NCBI GenBank assembly: GCA_004525825.1
Contig: SPBY01000064.1
Coordinates: 1 to 10,477, forward strand
Length of the DNA: 10,477 bases
Direction of reading: 5' to 3'
From: Bacteroidia bacterium
Lineage (GTDB): Bacteria; Bacteroidota; Bacteroidia; Bacteroidales; GCA-2748055
Part shown: in pieces, positions 1 to 7,889 of the stretch
Layout: each line of letters starts with the position of its first letter
How positions within the stretch are numbered: position 1 is the stretch's first letter
Made by a program: the position numbers and the translations under genes
The notes under the pieces: model-generated
Told to the model about the DNA's origin: nothing
Database searches by the model: none
The model's input: only the letters and a program-made list of their open reading frames with translations

Positions 1-947
1 GGGCCTGTCGGCTCCTCAGATTCTGAAGATTTCTTTGTCTGGCTTGTGTCTTTGGTTTCTCCCGGGGTCTCAGCGTTCTTCGCCTCCGGCTCCAGGTCCT
101 TCGGTGGCTTCTTTTTCTTCTTGGGCGGCTCGTCGCCGCTCATTTCCTTATCCTGCTCACGAACTATGCGCCTGCTAATGACGATGCCTATTTCATAAAG
201 AACCATCAGGGGAAGGGCCACAAGTACCTGGCTGAATACATCAGGGGGAGTGATGATGGCCGATAGCGTTACTATCAGAACCAGCGAATGCCTCCTGTAC
301 CTTTTCAGAAAATCGGGAGTTACCAATCCCACTTTACTCAGAAAATAGACCAGTATGGGTAGCTGGAAAACAATACCGGAAGCCAGTACCACCGAGGTAA
401 TGGTACCTACATAAGACCTCAGGGTCGGGGCGCTGATCACGCTTTCACTCACCTTGTAGTTGCCCAGGAAATTGACCGAAAGGGGAGCAATGATATAGTA
501 TCCGAACATCACCCCAAGGATGAAAAGCAGTGAAGTGTAAAATACTGCACCAGAGGCAGTTCTCTTTTCCTTCTCATAGAGAGCAGGAACAATAAACCTC
601 CAGAACTCCCAGAAAATATAAGGGAAGGCCACCACAACGCCCGCAATCAGCGAAACCATGATGTGCATAGAAAACTGTTCGGCCATTTTAACTGTCTGCA
701 AGGTGAAAGGATGCTGGTTGATACAGATTCTCTGGAGATTCAGGATTTCTCCCAGTTGACACAGCCAGCGGTTGGTGGGAAAGGGAGGTTCCTTGGGAGC
801 AAGTATGATTTTGTCAAAAACAATATCCTTAAAAACAAAAGCCACCAGGGCAAGGATAATAATAGCGACAATGGAACGTAAAAGGTGCCAGCGCATTACC
901 TCAAGGTGCTCAAGGAAAGACATTTCCCTTTCTGTAGTATTACTCAT
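1..947 (-). CDS. tatC: TatC, twin-arginine translocase subunit (3' end outside window)
   Basis: TatC is the multi-spanning inner-membrane receptor of the Tat pathway, which binds twin-arginine signal peptides and, with TatA-type subunits, exports folded proteins. The first 315 residues are visible. They open with the family's N-terminal motif MSFLEHLEVMRWHLLRS (residues 9-25), where E. coli TatC has a very similar FLEHL segment. The conserved FIVPALYEKEKR stretch follows (about 118-129), whose KEKR Glu aligns with the signal-binding Glu of E. coli TatC, and then TPPDVFSQ (233-240). About six hydrophobic segments fit residues 25-43, 96-118, 133-157, 180-204, 217-232 and 240-258. After the last one comes a charged, low-complexity tail with a KKKKK run (276-280) and many Glu, Pro and Ser residues, still open at the window edge. 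The ATG at 947 lies directly before the conserved N-terminus. The gene is divergent from recQ. No tatA is visible; it may lie beyond the left edge. Identification is secure; the C-terminal end is unknown. Confidence 0.96.
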   Translation of the reverse strand, partial: MSNTTEREMSFLEHLEVMRWHLLRSIVAIIILALVAFVFKDIVFDKIILAPKEPPFPTNRWLCQLGEILNLQRICINQHPFTLQTVKMAEQFSMHIMVSLIAGVVVAFPYIFWEFWRFIVPALYEKEKRTASGAVFYTSLLFILGVMFGYYIIAPLSVNFLGNYKVSESVISAPTLRSYVGTITSVVLASGIVFQLPILVYFLSKVGLVTPDFLKRYRRHSLVLIVTLSAIITPPDVFSQVLVALPLMVLYEIGIVISRRIVREQDKEMSGDEPPKKKKKPPKDLEPEAKNAETPGETKDTSQTKKSSESEEPTG

Positions 948-970
948 ATTTAATCTTGATAAAAGCTGTG

Positions 971-1002
971 CAAAGTAACAAAAAAAACTAAGTCCCTTGA
1001 AA
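971..1002 (-). promoter_or_regulatory. Candidate Bacteroidota-type promoter for tatC
   Basis: Read on the minus strand, TTACTTTG (978-971) is one mismatch from the Bacteroidota -7 consensus TAnnTTTG. TTTC (1002-999) lies 20 bases upstream, one mismatch from the -33 TTTG. A start of transcription near 964 would leave a leader of about 17 bases before the tatC ATG. The match is imperfect in both boxes and AT-rich spacers give chance hits, so this is only a candidate. Confidence 0.28.
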
Positions 1003-1027
1003 CAGAAATCAATTTATACTATCTTTA
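997..1027 (+). promoter_or_regulatory. Candidate Bacteroidota-type promoter for recQ
   Basis: TATCTTTA (1020-1027) is one mismatch from TAnnTTTG, and a partial -33 box TTG (997-999) lies 20 bases upstream. Transcription would begin near 1033, about 20 bases before the recQ ATG. A second near-match, TAATTTGG, sits at 1026-1033. The -33 half overlaps the candidate -33 box of the opposing tatC promoter, so the two would be arranged back to back. Confidence 0.33.
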
Positions 1028-1052
1028 ATTTGGTTCGAATACAAAGGGGATA

Positions 1053-3236
1053 ATGGAGAATATGGGAGAGATACTTCACCAGAACCTGAAGAAGTATTTT
1101 GGATTTGACAGTTTTAAAGGGAATCAGGAGGAGATCATTACCAATGTACTTGCTGGTAATGATACTTTTGTATTGATGCCCACTGGAGGTGGAAAATCCC
1201 TTTGTTACCAGCTTCCTGCACTTATCAAAGACGGAACAGCCATTGTTATCTCCCCTCTAATTGCACTGATGAAGAACCAGGTGGATGCCATGCGAAGCTT
1301 CAGCCTGGACGAAGGAGTAGCACACTTTCTCAATTCCTCGCTCACTAAGAATGCAATTGCCAAAGTAAAACAGGATGTTCTCAGCAAGCGTACAAGATTG
1401 CTCTACGTGGCCCCCGAGAGCCTGACCAAGGAAGAGAACATTGAATTTCTGAACAATGTGAATATCTCCTTTTATGCCATCGATGAGGCACATTGTATTT
1501 CTGAATGGGGACACGATTTCAGACCGGAGTACCGCAGGATCCGACCCATCATCAACCGGATTGGCACTGCACCCCTTATTGCGCTCACCGCAACAGCCAC
1601 TCCCAAGGTGCAAAGCGATATCCAGAAAAATCTGGATATGCTGTGCGCCAATGTGTATAAATCATCCTTCCGGCGCCATAACCTCTACTACGAGATCAGG
1701 CCCAAGGTCCATGCCACCAAGGAGATCATTAAATTCATCACGGCCAATAAGGGCAAATCGGGAATCATCTATTGCCTGTCACGAAAAAAGGTGGAAGAGC
1801 TGGCAGAAACTCTTAAGGTAAACGGAATAAAATCACTCCCCTACCACGCAGGAATGGATGCCATTACCCGGTCCTCCAACCAGGACCAATTCCTGATGGA
1901 GGAGGCGGAAGTGATCGTAGCCACCATTGCATTTGGTATGGGGATCGATAAACCGGATGTGCGCTTCGTGATCCACTATGATATCCCCAAAAGCCTCGAA
2001 GGGTACTACCAGGAGACAGGTAGGGCAGGCCGTGACGGAGGGGAAGGGATATGCATTGCTTTCTACAGCTACAAAGACATCCAGAAACTGGAGAAATTCA
2101 TGCAGGGAAAACCGGTGGCTGAACAGGAGATTGGAAGACAATTGTTGCTCGAAACTGTGGCCTATTCCGAATCGGCTGTATGCCGTCCCAAACTACTGCT
2201 CAACTACTTCGGGGAGGTTATGAAAGAGAGTTGCGACAATTGTGATAATTGTTTGCATCCGAAAGAAAGATTTGAAGGTAAAGCAGAGATACTTTTAGGA
2301 TTAAAAGCTATTTTAGGAGTCCAGGAAAAATTCAAATCCGAGCATATCGCAAACGTTCTTTCGGGCATTCCCAACAGTGCAGTAAAGACATACAACCACC
2401 ACCATTCCGAGTACTTTGGTGCCGGTAAGGAGAAGGATGTGAAATTCTGGAATGCGGTTCTCAGGCATGCCCTGGTGGCCGGGTTCATTACAAAGGATAT
2501 TGAGAATTATGGTTTATTAAAAATGACCGAAGCCGGTCATGCATTTATTAAGAAGCCTTATTCGATGATGTTGACACAAGATCATGATTTTGATATCACT
2601 CCTGAAGAAGGAGTTGGCACCGGAGGAGGAGGAACCGGTGCAGTGGATGATGAGCTGCTGCACGTCCTGAAGGATCTCAGGAAAAAAATGTCCAAACAGC
2701 TCAACTTACCCCCATTTGTGATTTTCCAGGATCCTTCGCTGGAAGACATGGCCATCCAGTACCCGGTCAATTTGGAGGAATTGCAGAATATCGTGGGTGT
2801 GGGTACCGGGAAAGCAAAGAAGTACGGTGGAGCCTTTGTGGAATTGATTAAGAAGTATGTGGAGGACAAAGACATCCTCAGACCACTGGACATGGTCGTT
2901 AAGTCGGTGGTCAACAAGTCAGGGGTAAAGGTGTACATCATCCAGAACATTGACCGGAAACTGCCGCTGGACGATATTGCCCACGCCAAGAGTCTTGATA
3001 TGAAGGACTTGATTGATGAAATAGAAGCCATTGTGGGTTCAGGAACCAAATTGAACATCGATTACTACCTGAATGAGATCATGGACGATGATAAACTAGA
3101 TGAAATTTATGAGTATTTCAGGGAAGCTGAGACCGAATCCATTGATAAGGCCTTGGCCGAATTGGGTGAGGAATATTTCAGCGAGGAGGAGATCCGCCTT
3201 GTGCGCATAAAATTCTTCTCTGAGCTTGCCAACTAA
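1053..3236 (+). CDS. recQ: ATP-dependent DNA helicase RecQ
   Basis: RecQ is a 3'-5' superfamily 2 DNA helicase that unwinds recombination intermediates and stalled forks in the cytoplasm. The 727 residues carry the whole family plan. The helicase core has Walker A MPTGGGKS (42-49), DEAH (144-147), TATAT (179-183) and motif VI QETGRAGRDG (320-329). The zinc site has Cys 377, 394, 397 and 400 (CDNCDNC). A winged-helix RQC region (about 408-510) follows, then a Gly-rich linker VGTGGGGTGA (521-530) and an HRDC domain (about 531-602). A further ~120-residue C-terminal region (about 608-727) is absent from E. coli RecQ (about 610 residues) but usual in Bacteroidota RecQ, probably a helix-turn-helix-like module. 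The start is ATG 1053; an in-frame ATG at 1062 (residue 4) is an alternative, and the purine-rich AAAGGGGA just upstream is better spaced for that one. An ABC transporter gene starts 1 base after the stop, suggesting co-transcription. Confidence 0.98.
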   Translation: MENMGEILHQNLKKYFGFDSFKGNQEEIITNVLAGNDTFVLMPTGGGKSLCYQLPALIKDGTAIVISPLIALMKNQVDAMRSFSLDEGVAHFLNSSLTKNAIAKVKQDVLSKRTRLLYVAPESLTKEENIEFLNNVNISFYAIDEAHCISEWGHDFRPEYRRIRPIINRIGTAPLIALTATATPKVQSDIQKNLDMLCANVYKSSFRRHNLYYEIRPKVHATKEIIKFITANKGKSGIIYCLSRKKVEELAETLKVNGIKSLPYHAGMDAITRSSNQDQFLMEEAEVIVATIAFGMGIDKPDVRFVIHYDIPKSLEGYYQETGRAGRDGGEGICIAFYSYKDIQKLEKFMQGKPVAEQEIGRQLLLETVAYSESAVCRPKLLLNYFGEVMKESCDNCDNCLHPKERFEGKAEILLGLKAILGVQEKFKSEHIANVLSGIPNSAVKTYNHHHSEYFGAGKEKDVKFWNAVLRHALVAGFITKDIENYGLLKMTEAGHAFIKKPYSMMLTQDHDFDITPEEGVGTGGGGTGAVDDELLHVLKDLRKKMSKQLNLPPFVIFQDPSLEDMAIQYPVNLEELQNIVGVGTGKAKKYGGAFVELIKKYVEDKDILRPLDMVVKSVVNKSGVKVYIIQNIDRKLPLDDIAHAKSLDMKDLIDEIEAIVGSGTKLNIDYYLNEIMDDDKLDEIYEYFREAETESIDKALAELGEEYFSEEEIRLVRIKFFSELAN

Positions 3237-3237
3237 T

Positions 3238-4131
3238 ATGAATGAAATCTTATCCATCCAGGGACTCTCCAAATCCTATAAAAGTGTAAAAGCCATCCGG
3301 AAGCTGAATCTTCAGATTTTAGAGGGGCAGGCTTATGGGATTCTAGGTCCCAACGGAAGCGGAAAAACCACCACCCTCTCCATCGTGACCGGGATCATCC
3401 GTCAGGATGAGGGCAGTTTTAGCTGGTTCGGGGAGCCGCCCGAAGCGGGTCAGAGGAGGTTCATTGGGTCCCTAATAGAAACCCCCCACTTCTATCCTTA
3501 CCTGAACCTGGAAAAAAACCTCAGGATCATATGTGATATCAAAGGGATGGATTACCGCGACATCCACCGGGTACTGCAGACCGCCAAACTGTTCGAAAGG
3601 AGAAAATCAAAATTCTCCACCCTTTCTCTGGGCATGAAACAGCGCCTGGGTATTGCTGCAGCACTCCTGGGCGATCCCCGGGTCCTGGTTCTTGACGAAC
3701 CCACCAATGGTCTCGATCCGGAAGGCATTGCTGAGGTGAGAGAGGTGGTTCTAGAGCAGGTGAAACAGGGCAAAACCCTGATCCTCGCCTCACACATCCT
3801 CAGTGAGGTGGAGAAGATTTGTAACCATGTGGCCATCCTGAAGAAAGGAGAACTGCTGGCCAATGGTCCTGTCAAAGAGCTGCTGGCAGAAGATGAAATT
3901 ATTGAACTCTCATGCAACAACAATGAGTCACTAAGAAAGAAACTGGAAAACTCAGGCCTGGTTAAGGAGATAGAAACTGAAAATGGGGTGCTGGTGCTCA
4001 CCCTGAATGAAAAGATCACGCCCTCAGAAATCAATGCATTTGCCTTTGATCAGAAATTGGTGATCCATCATTTGCTGAGCCGGAAAAGAAGCCTGGAATC
4101 TCAGTTCCTGGAACTGGTAAAAGAGGAATAA
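3238..4131 (+). CDS. ABC transporter ATP-binding protein, BcrA/LanF-like
   Basis: Cytoplasmic ATPase subunit that should power the permease encoded directly downstream. Over 297 residues it shows Walker A GPNGSGKT (37-44), the signature LSLGMKQRL (129-137), Walker B VLVLDEP (149-155), the D-loop GLD (158-160) and the switch His186. In place of the usual Q-loop Gln there is Glu81 in SLIETPHFYP, the E-loop variant characteristic of lantibiotic-immunity and bacitracin-type (LanF/BcrA) ATPases. The ~80-residue C-terminal region (about 218-297) is the regulatory extension common in this subfamily. I chose ATG 3238 over an upstream in-frame TTG at 3226, because the product then begins MNEILSIQGLSKSY, the normal ABC N-terminus, and does not overlap recQ. 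The stop codon abuts the permease start. The substrate cannot be told from sequence: a peptide, a lipid or an antibiotic are all possible. Confidence 0.93.
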   Translation: MNEILSIQGLSKSYKSVKAIRKLNLQILEGQAYGILGPNGSGKTTTLSIVTGIIRQDEGSFSWFGEPPEAGQRRFIGSLIETPHFYPYLNLEKNLRIICDIKGMDYRDIHRVLQTAKLFERRKSKFSTLSLGMKQRLGIAAALLGDPRVLVLDEPTNGLDPEGIAEVREVVLEQVKQGKTLILASHILSEVEKICNHVAILKKGELLANGPVKELLAEDEIIELSCNNNESLRKKLENSGLVKEIETENGVLVLTLNEKITPSEINAFAFDQKLVIHHLLSRKRSLESQFLELVKEE

Positions 4132-4956
4132 ATGATCAGACGCCTATTACATATTGAACAGATCAAGCTGCTGAACTACAATCCGTTCAGGATAACACTT
4201 GGTATCTATTTTTTGGCTTTTGCCCTGGGTTTACTGATCTACCCGGCCATAGATAAAGAGATCCCTGTGATCTCACTCAGCGACCTGTTTCGTTTTCCGG
4301 ATGTGTGGCTTTTTCTCACCTGGATCACCGAACCCTACAACATCCTGCTGGCTATGGTAATCATCATGATTACCACCAAAGAGTTTAGCAATCACACCTT
4401 CAAAACTCAACTCATCTTTGGATTGAGTCGTACTGAACTGCTCCTTCAGAAACTGATGCTGATTGTGGTCCTGGCACTCTTTGCCACCCTCTTGCTGGGA
4501 GCCACCTCTCTCACTCTGGGCCTGATCTACTCTTACAAGATTACCTTTAAAATTGCCATGGATAACACCTATATCCTGCTCAGGTATTTTCTTTCCTCAT
4601 TCACCTATATGTCCATGGGCTTACTGGTGGCGCTCCTGATCAAAAACACAGCCATGTCGCTACTTACCTTCCTGGCATTGAGAACCTTTGTAGATCCTGT
4701 GCTATTCCTGATTCTTCGGAAATACGAGGTTAAGTGGTACCTGCCTATGCGAACCACTACCCAACTGACTCCAGTTCCAAACGTGATCGAGATTTTCGAA
4801 AAGAAAATGAACAGCCCGGATTCCATCAATGAATCTGCCCTGGAATTTGTTCCGGAAGGTCTGCCTGACTGGCTGAACATATTAATGGTTCTGCTCTACA
4901 CCAGCCTGGCCATCTGGGCCAGTTACCGGCTGATGCAACGGAGAAGGTTTGTTTAG
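4132..4956 (+). CDS. ABC-2 family transporter permease
   Basis: Membrane partner of the preceding ATPase. It has 274 residues with about six hydrophobic segments, near 21-38, 66-81, 105-132, 147-170, 174-194 and 247-265. After the second comes TKEFSNHTFKTQLIFGLSRTE (roughly 82-102), the cytoplasmic stretch typical of ABC-2 permeases where an Arg/Lys-rich coupling helix precedes the next span. A larger, hydrophilic extracytoplasmic loop lies at about 200-246. The ATG at 4132 follows the ATPase stop with no gap, and AAGAGGA just upstream can serve as a ribosome binding site, so translation of the two is probably coupled. The gene ends tail-to-tail with the glycosyltransferase gene on the other strand, sharing 3 bases. 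The family is clear from the hydrophobic pattern and partner; the transported molecule is unknown. Confidence 0.9.
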   Translation: MIRRLLHIEQIKLLNYNPFRITLGIYFLAFALGLLIYPAIDKEIPVISLSDLFRFPDVWLFLTWITEPYNILLAMVIIMITTKEFSNHTFKTQLIFGLSRTELLLQKLMLIVVLALFATLLLGATSLTLGLIYSYKITFKIAMDNTYILLRYFLSSFTYMSMGLLVALLIKNTAMSLLTFLALRTFVDPVLFLILRKYEVKWYLPMRTTTQLTPVPNVIEIFEKKMNSPDSINESALEFVPEGLPDWLNILMVLLYTSLAIWASYRLMQRRRFV

Positions 4957-6071
4957 CCATTTCTTTTCCATCGGGTCCTTCCCAGTAAAATACCCACCAG
5001 GGTCATCAAAAAAACAGGATAATAGGCCAAGGAAACAGGGATAAACCAAAGCAGGCCTCTCCTCTGATGGCTAAGCCCCGAAATTCGGTAAAGCAGCACA
5101 AAGTCGGCCAGGGATTTCACGATCCATGCGCCTGCCAGCCAGGGCCACTCCCCCGAAAAAAAGAAGACCCAGAGTGGCATCAGGAGAACGGTAAGATTGG
5201 TCAGCGCGACCAGGATAGCAAGTACTTGAATATCTGCCATCCCATAGCGGGTCGATTTTGCCCCCCAGCGGATTCTCTGTGCCAGAAGGGCCCGAAGGGA
5301 GTGTGCAGGTGATGTCTCAACGCAGGCCTCAATGGCCGTGTTAAACTTAATGGTTCTTTTCAATTTCCGTGCACCTATCATCAGGAACATGTCATCGCCC
5401 GATTCAGTGGATTCCACAGGATCGAAGGAACGGGTTTCCATATACAACTCCCGGGAATAGGACAGGTTGGCACCGCTGCACATCATGGGCCTTCCCATCC
5501 CGAACGATCCGGCACCGGTACCTGCCAGTGACAGCAGATCGAGACGTTCAAACATTTCCAGGAATCCGCCCTTTTCCTTAGAGGAAATTAGCAGTCCCGC
5601 CACCAGATCTGAAGGATGCTTTTCAAGAAATGCCATGTGCGAAGCGATGAACTGTCTTCCAAGCCTGCAATCTGCATCCACCTGAATCAAGCGGGAGTGT
5701 GAAGCGTGCTGAATGCCATGATATAAACCCGCTTTTTTCCCTGATCTTCCAGGAACTAATCTCAGGCAGCTGAAGCCTGGAATCCCGGAAGCCAACGAAT
5801 CCATCACTGTTCCGGACCCGTCATCAGAGTGGTCATCCACAAAAATTACCTCATACAAGCCTTTCGGGTAGGACTGGGCCAGAAGGTCATGGACCAGGAG
5901 GGGTAAATTCTTTGCTTCGTTCCGGAAGGGTATGATTACACTAACTTTCAAAGGGTGATTTTCTCCCACGTCCGGTGAAATCTCACACTTTCTTATCCCG
6001 GATGAGATAAGGAAAATGACCAGGGAGTAGCAGCTAATACAACTTAGGATAATGATGACGGAGAGTGCCAT
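4953..6071 (-). CDS. Membrane-anchored family 2 glycosyltransferase
   Basis: Processive-type GT-A enzyme predicted to transfer a sugar from a nucleotide-sugar to a lipid or polysaccharide at the inner membrane. The 372 residues start with a hydrophobic segment (about 3-23). The catalytic domain follows: VSVIIPFRNE (43-52), FVDDHSDDGS (77-86), the metal-binding DAD (132-134), ESGDD (223-227, catalytic-base region) and QRIRW (265-269, matching the Q/RxxRW motif of processive synthases). About three hydrophobic segments close the protein (282-305, 308-328, 341-364). This layout resembles cellulose or poly-GlcNAc synthase-like enzymes, shorter than true BcsA. The ATG at 6071 is 7 bases past the response-regulator stop, making it the last gene of the minus-strand operon. 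Donor, acceptor and product are not deducible. No neighbouring polysaccharide genes are present to help. Confidence 0.92.
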   Translation of the reverse strand: MALSVIIILSCISCYSLVIFLISSGIRKCEISPDVGENHPLKVSVIIPFRNEAKNLPLLVHDLLAQSYPKGLYEVIFVDDHSDDGSGTVMDSLASGIPGFSCLRLVPGRSGKKAGLYHGIQHASHSRLIQVDADCRLGRQFIASHMAFLEKHPSDLVAGLLISSKEKGGFLEMFERLDLLSLAGTGAGSFGMGRPMMCSGANLSYSRELYMETRSFDPVESTESGDDMFLMIGARKLKRTIKFNTAIEACVETSPAHSLRALLAQRIRWGAKSTRYGMADIQVLAILVALTNLTVLLMPLWVFFFSGEWPWLAGAWIVKSLADFVLLYRISGLSHQRRGLLWFIPVSLAYYPVFLMTLVGILLGRTRWKRNG

Positions 6072-6078
6072 GATTGCA

Positions 6079-6483
6079 CTATTCTTGCCTGTCGAAGAAG
6101 GCCTGCATCAATTCAAACATTTTCCTGAACTGCAAGGGTTTTGTCAGGAATGCATCACACCCGGCTTCCCTGCACGCCTCAGCATTCTCATCATAGGTGT
6201 TGGCGGTTGTGGCCACCACGGGAAGCCAGGGTCTCATCTTTTTGATCTTGCGGGTTGCCTCCAGGCCATCCACTTCGGGCATCTGTAGGTCCATAAAAAT
6301 GAGATCAAAATGCTGGTCGGTACTGCATATATCAATGGCCTGCCGACCATTGGGAGCATAAACCACATTGGCCTTTACCTGTTTCAATACCGCAGCGATC
6401 AGCTTATAAGAGATGGCATTGTCCTCTACCACCAGGACCACCTTATCTGAAAAATCAAAGTCGTATTTATCCCCACCTACCAT
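6079..6483 (-). CDS. Stand-alone response regulator receiver domain (CheY-like)
   Basis: A single phosphoreceiver domain of 134 residues with no output domain. It has the acidic pair Glu20-Asp21 (VVEDN), phospho-acceptor Asp65 in IFMDLQMPEVDG, switch Thr93 (ATTAN) and Lys115 in LTKPL, so all catalytic positions are present and it should be phosphorylatable. Its sequence is closest in style to receiver domains found at the C-terminus of hybrid sensor kinases (LQMPEVDGLEATRKI). That suggests it takes phosphate from a kinase or phosphotransfer protein encoded elsewhere and signals by protein contact. There is no DNA-binding or enzymatic module and no kinase gene in this window. The start at 6483 follows the nucleoside transporter stop by 2 bases, and the glycosyltransferase gene starts 7 bases after this gene ends, so it is inside an operon. 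The first ~12 residues (MVGGDKYDFDFS) precede the domain proper. Confidence 0.93.
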   Translation of the reverse strand: MVGGDKYDFDFSDKVVLVVEDNAISYKLIAAVLKQVKANVVYAPNGRQAIDICSTDQHFDLIFMDLQMPEVDGLEATRKIKKMRPWLPVVATTANTYDENAEACREAGCDAFLTKPLQFRKMFELMQAFFDRQE

Positions 6484-6485
6484 AT

Positions 6486-7889
6486 CTAACCCAGTAATAC
6501 CCCAATAATAGTGGCAGAAAGAAGTGAAGCCAGGGTACCTGCGAGCAGCGCCCGCATTCCGAACTGTGCCAGCAACACCCTTCGTCCCGGTGCCAGGGCA
6601 CCTATCCCTCCAATCTGTATGCCAATGGAAGCGAAGTTGGCAAATCCACAGAGCATATATACCGACATAATGATCGATTTTATATCAGTAAAATCCCCGG
6701 CTGCTTTCATATCAGCCAGGTCGATGTAGGCCACAAATTCTGTAAGTATCAGCTTTTTACCCAACAATGCGCCCACCAGAGTAGTATCCTCCCCGGCCAC
6801 ACCTATCAACCACATGAGGGGTGAGAGTCCATACCCGAGGATAAATTCAAGGCTCAGTTCATTGTATTTGCCATGGCTAAAGGATGCAATCCTCTCATTG
6901 AGCGTGGTCCAGTCCCCGATCTTTAAAAAGATATAATTCGTGAATGCAATGAAAGCGATGAATACCAGCAACATGGCACCTACATTGACGGCCAGCCTTA
7001 AACCATCACCCGTTCCATTGGAAATGGCATCCAGGGCATTCTTTCCAACCTCTTCCTTGCTTACCTCAATCTTCTTATCGATGCTTTCGGTTTGAGGAAC
7101 AATGATCTTGGAGATCACAGCCACCCCGGGAGCCGCCATGATAGAAGCGGTTAGCAAGTGCTTGGCAAAGATGACCTGTTGCACAGGATCGCCTCCTCCC
7201 AGGAAGCCGATATAGGCTGCCAGGACCCCTCCGGCCAGGGTTGCCATGCCTCCCGACATGACCAGCAGAATTTCCGACCGACTCATCTTTTCCAGGTAGG
7301 GTTTGATCAGCAGCGGCGATTCGGTCTGTCCCAGGAAAATGTTCCCGGCCACCGAAAGACTCTCCGGTCCCGACAATCCCAGTCCCCTGGAAAGCACATA
7401 GCCAAATCCCTTAACAAACAACTGGATGATGCCCAGGTAAAAAAGCAGGCTGGATAAGGCTGCAAAGAAAATTATGGTGGGAAGTATGGAAAAGGCAAAA
7501 TTTTGCAATGCCGGCGCCACCTCACCTGTATCGTTGCGTTTCAGGAGATAAGTGACCCCCTCGTTGGTAAAAGTCAGGATCTTTACAAATCCCTTGCCTA
7601 TGAATTCAAAAATGTCCTGTACAAAAGGAATATATAGAATTCCTATGGCAAGCAGAAGCTGGAAAACTAAACCGGTTCCCACCATTTTCCAATTGACCGC
7701 CTTACGGTTGTTACTAAATGCCCAGGCAATGGCGATCAACACAGCCATACCCAAGATTCCCCTGAGTAGTTTTACAATGTTGAAATCAAATCCTAATCTT
7801 TCGGGAATGAGGTTGGACATGTGCACCACCTCCGGCGCCTGCTGAATGGCTGCGAGCACAGAATCAACCACTATGGTTTCTGTAATCAT
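6486..7889 (-). CDS. nupC: Concentrative nucleoside transporter, CNT/NupC family
   Basis: Inner-membrane symporter that imports nucleosides using a Na+ or H+ gradient. The 467-residue protein has the CNT hallmarks. Hairpin 1 carries GQTESPLLI (187-195), matching the nucleobase-binding GQTE of Vibrio cholerae CNT. Then come SGGMATLAGGVLAAY (212-226), NALDAISNG (284-292), TEFVAYIDL (383-391) with the ribose-binding Glu384, and CGFANFASIG (414-423) supplying Asn418 and Ser421, equivalent to the ribose-contacting Asn and Ser of V. cholerae CNT. About 40 residues precede the first clear membrane segment (about 42-59), longer than in E. coli NupC (about 400 residues). A start at Met24 is an alternative, but ATG 7889 overlaps the upstream stop as ATGA, which favours the long form by translational coupling. 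The symbol is used at family level; substrate range and coupling ion are not proven. Confidence 0.94.
   Translation of the reverse strand: MITETIVVDSVLAAIQQAPEVVHMSNLIPERLGFDFNIVKLLRGILGMAVLIAIAWAFSNNRKAVNWKMVGTGLVFQLLLAIGILYIPFVQDIFEFIGKGFVKILTFTNEGVTYLLKRNDTGEVAPALQNFAFSILPTIIFFAALSSLLFYLGIIQLFVKGFGYVLSRGLGLSGPESLSVAGNIFLGQTESPLLIKPYLEKMSRSEILLVMSGGMATLAGGVLAAYIGFLGGGDPVQQVIFAKHLLTASIMAAPGVAVISKIIVPQTESIDKKIEVSKEEVGKNALDAISNGTGDGLRLAVNVGAMLLVFIAFIAFTNYIFLKIGDWTTLNERIASFSHGKYNELSLEFILGYGLSPLMWLIGVAGEDTTLVGALLGKKLILTEFVAYIDLADMKAAGDFTDIKSIIMSVYMLCGFANFASIGIQIGGIGALAPGRRVLLAQFGMRALLAGTLASLLSATIIGVLLG

Noticed and set aside
663..978. Two small plus-strand open frames over the tatC 5' end
   Set aside because: They are antisense to clearly coding tatC sequence, with no recognisable domain.
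1257..1613. Minus-strand open frame inside recQ
   Set aside because: It lies opposite the conserved helicase motifs, which explain the openness; the protein has no family resemblance.
3226..3237. TTG start that would extend the ABC ATPase by four residues into recQ
   Set aside because: The ATG at 3238 gives the normal MNEILSIQGLSK N-terminus and avoids the overlap; TTG is the weaker choice.
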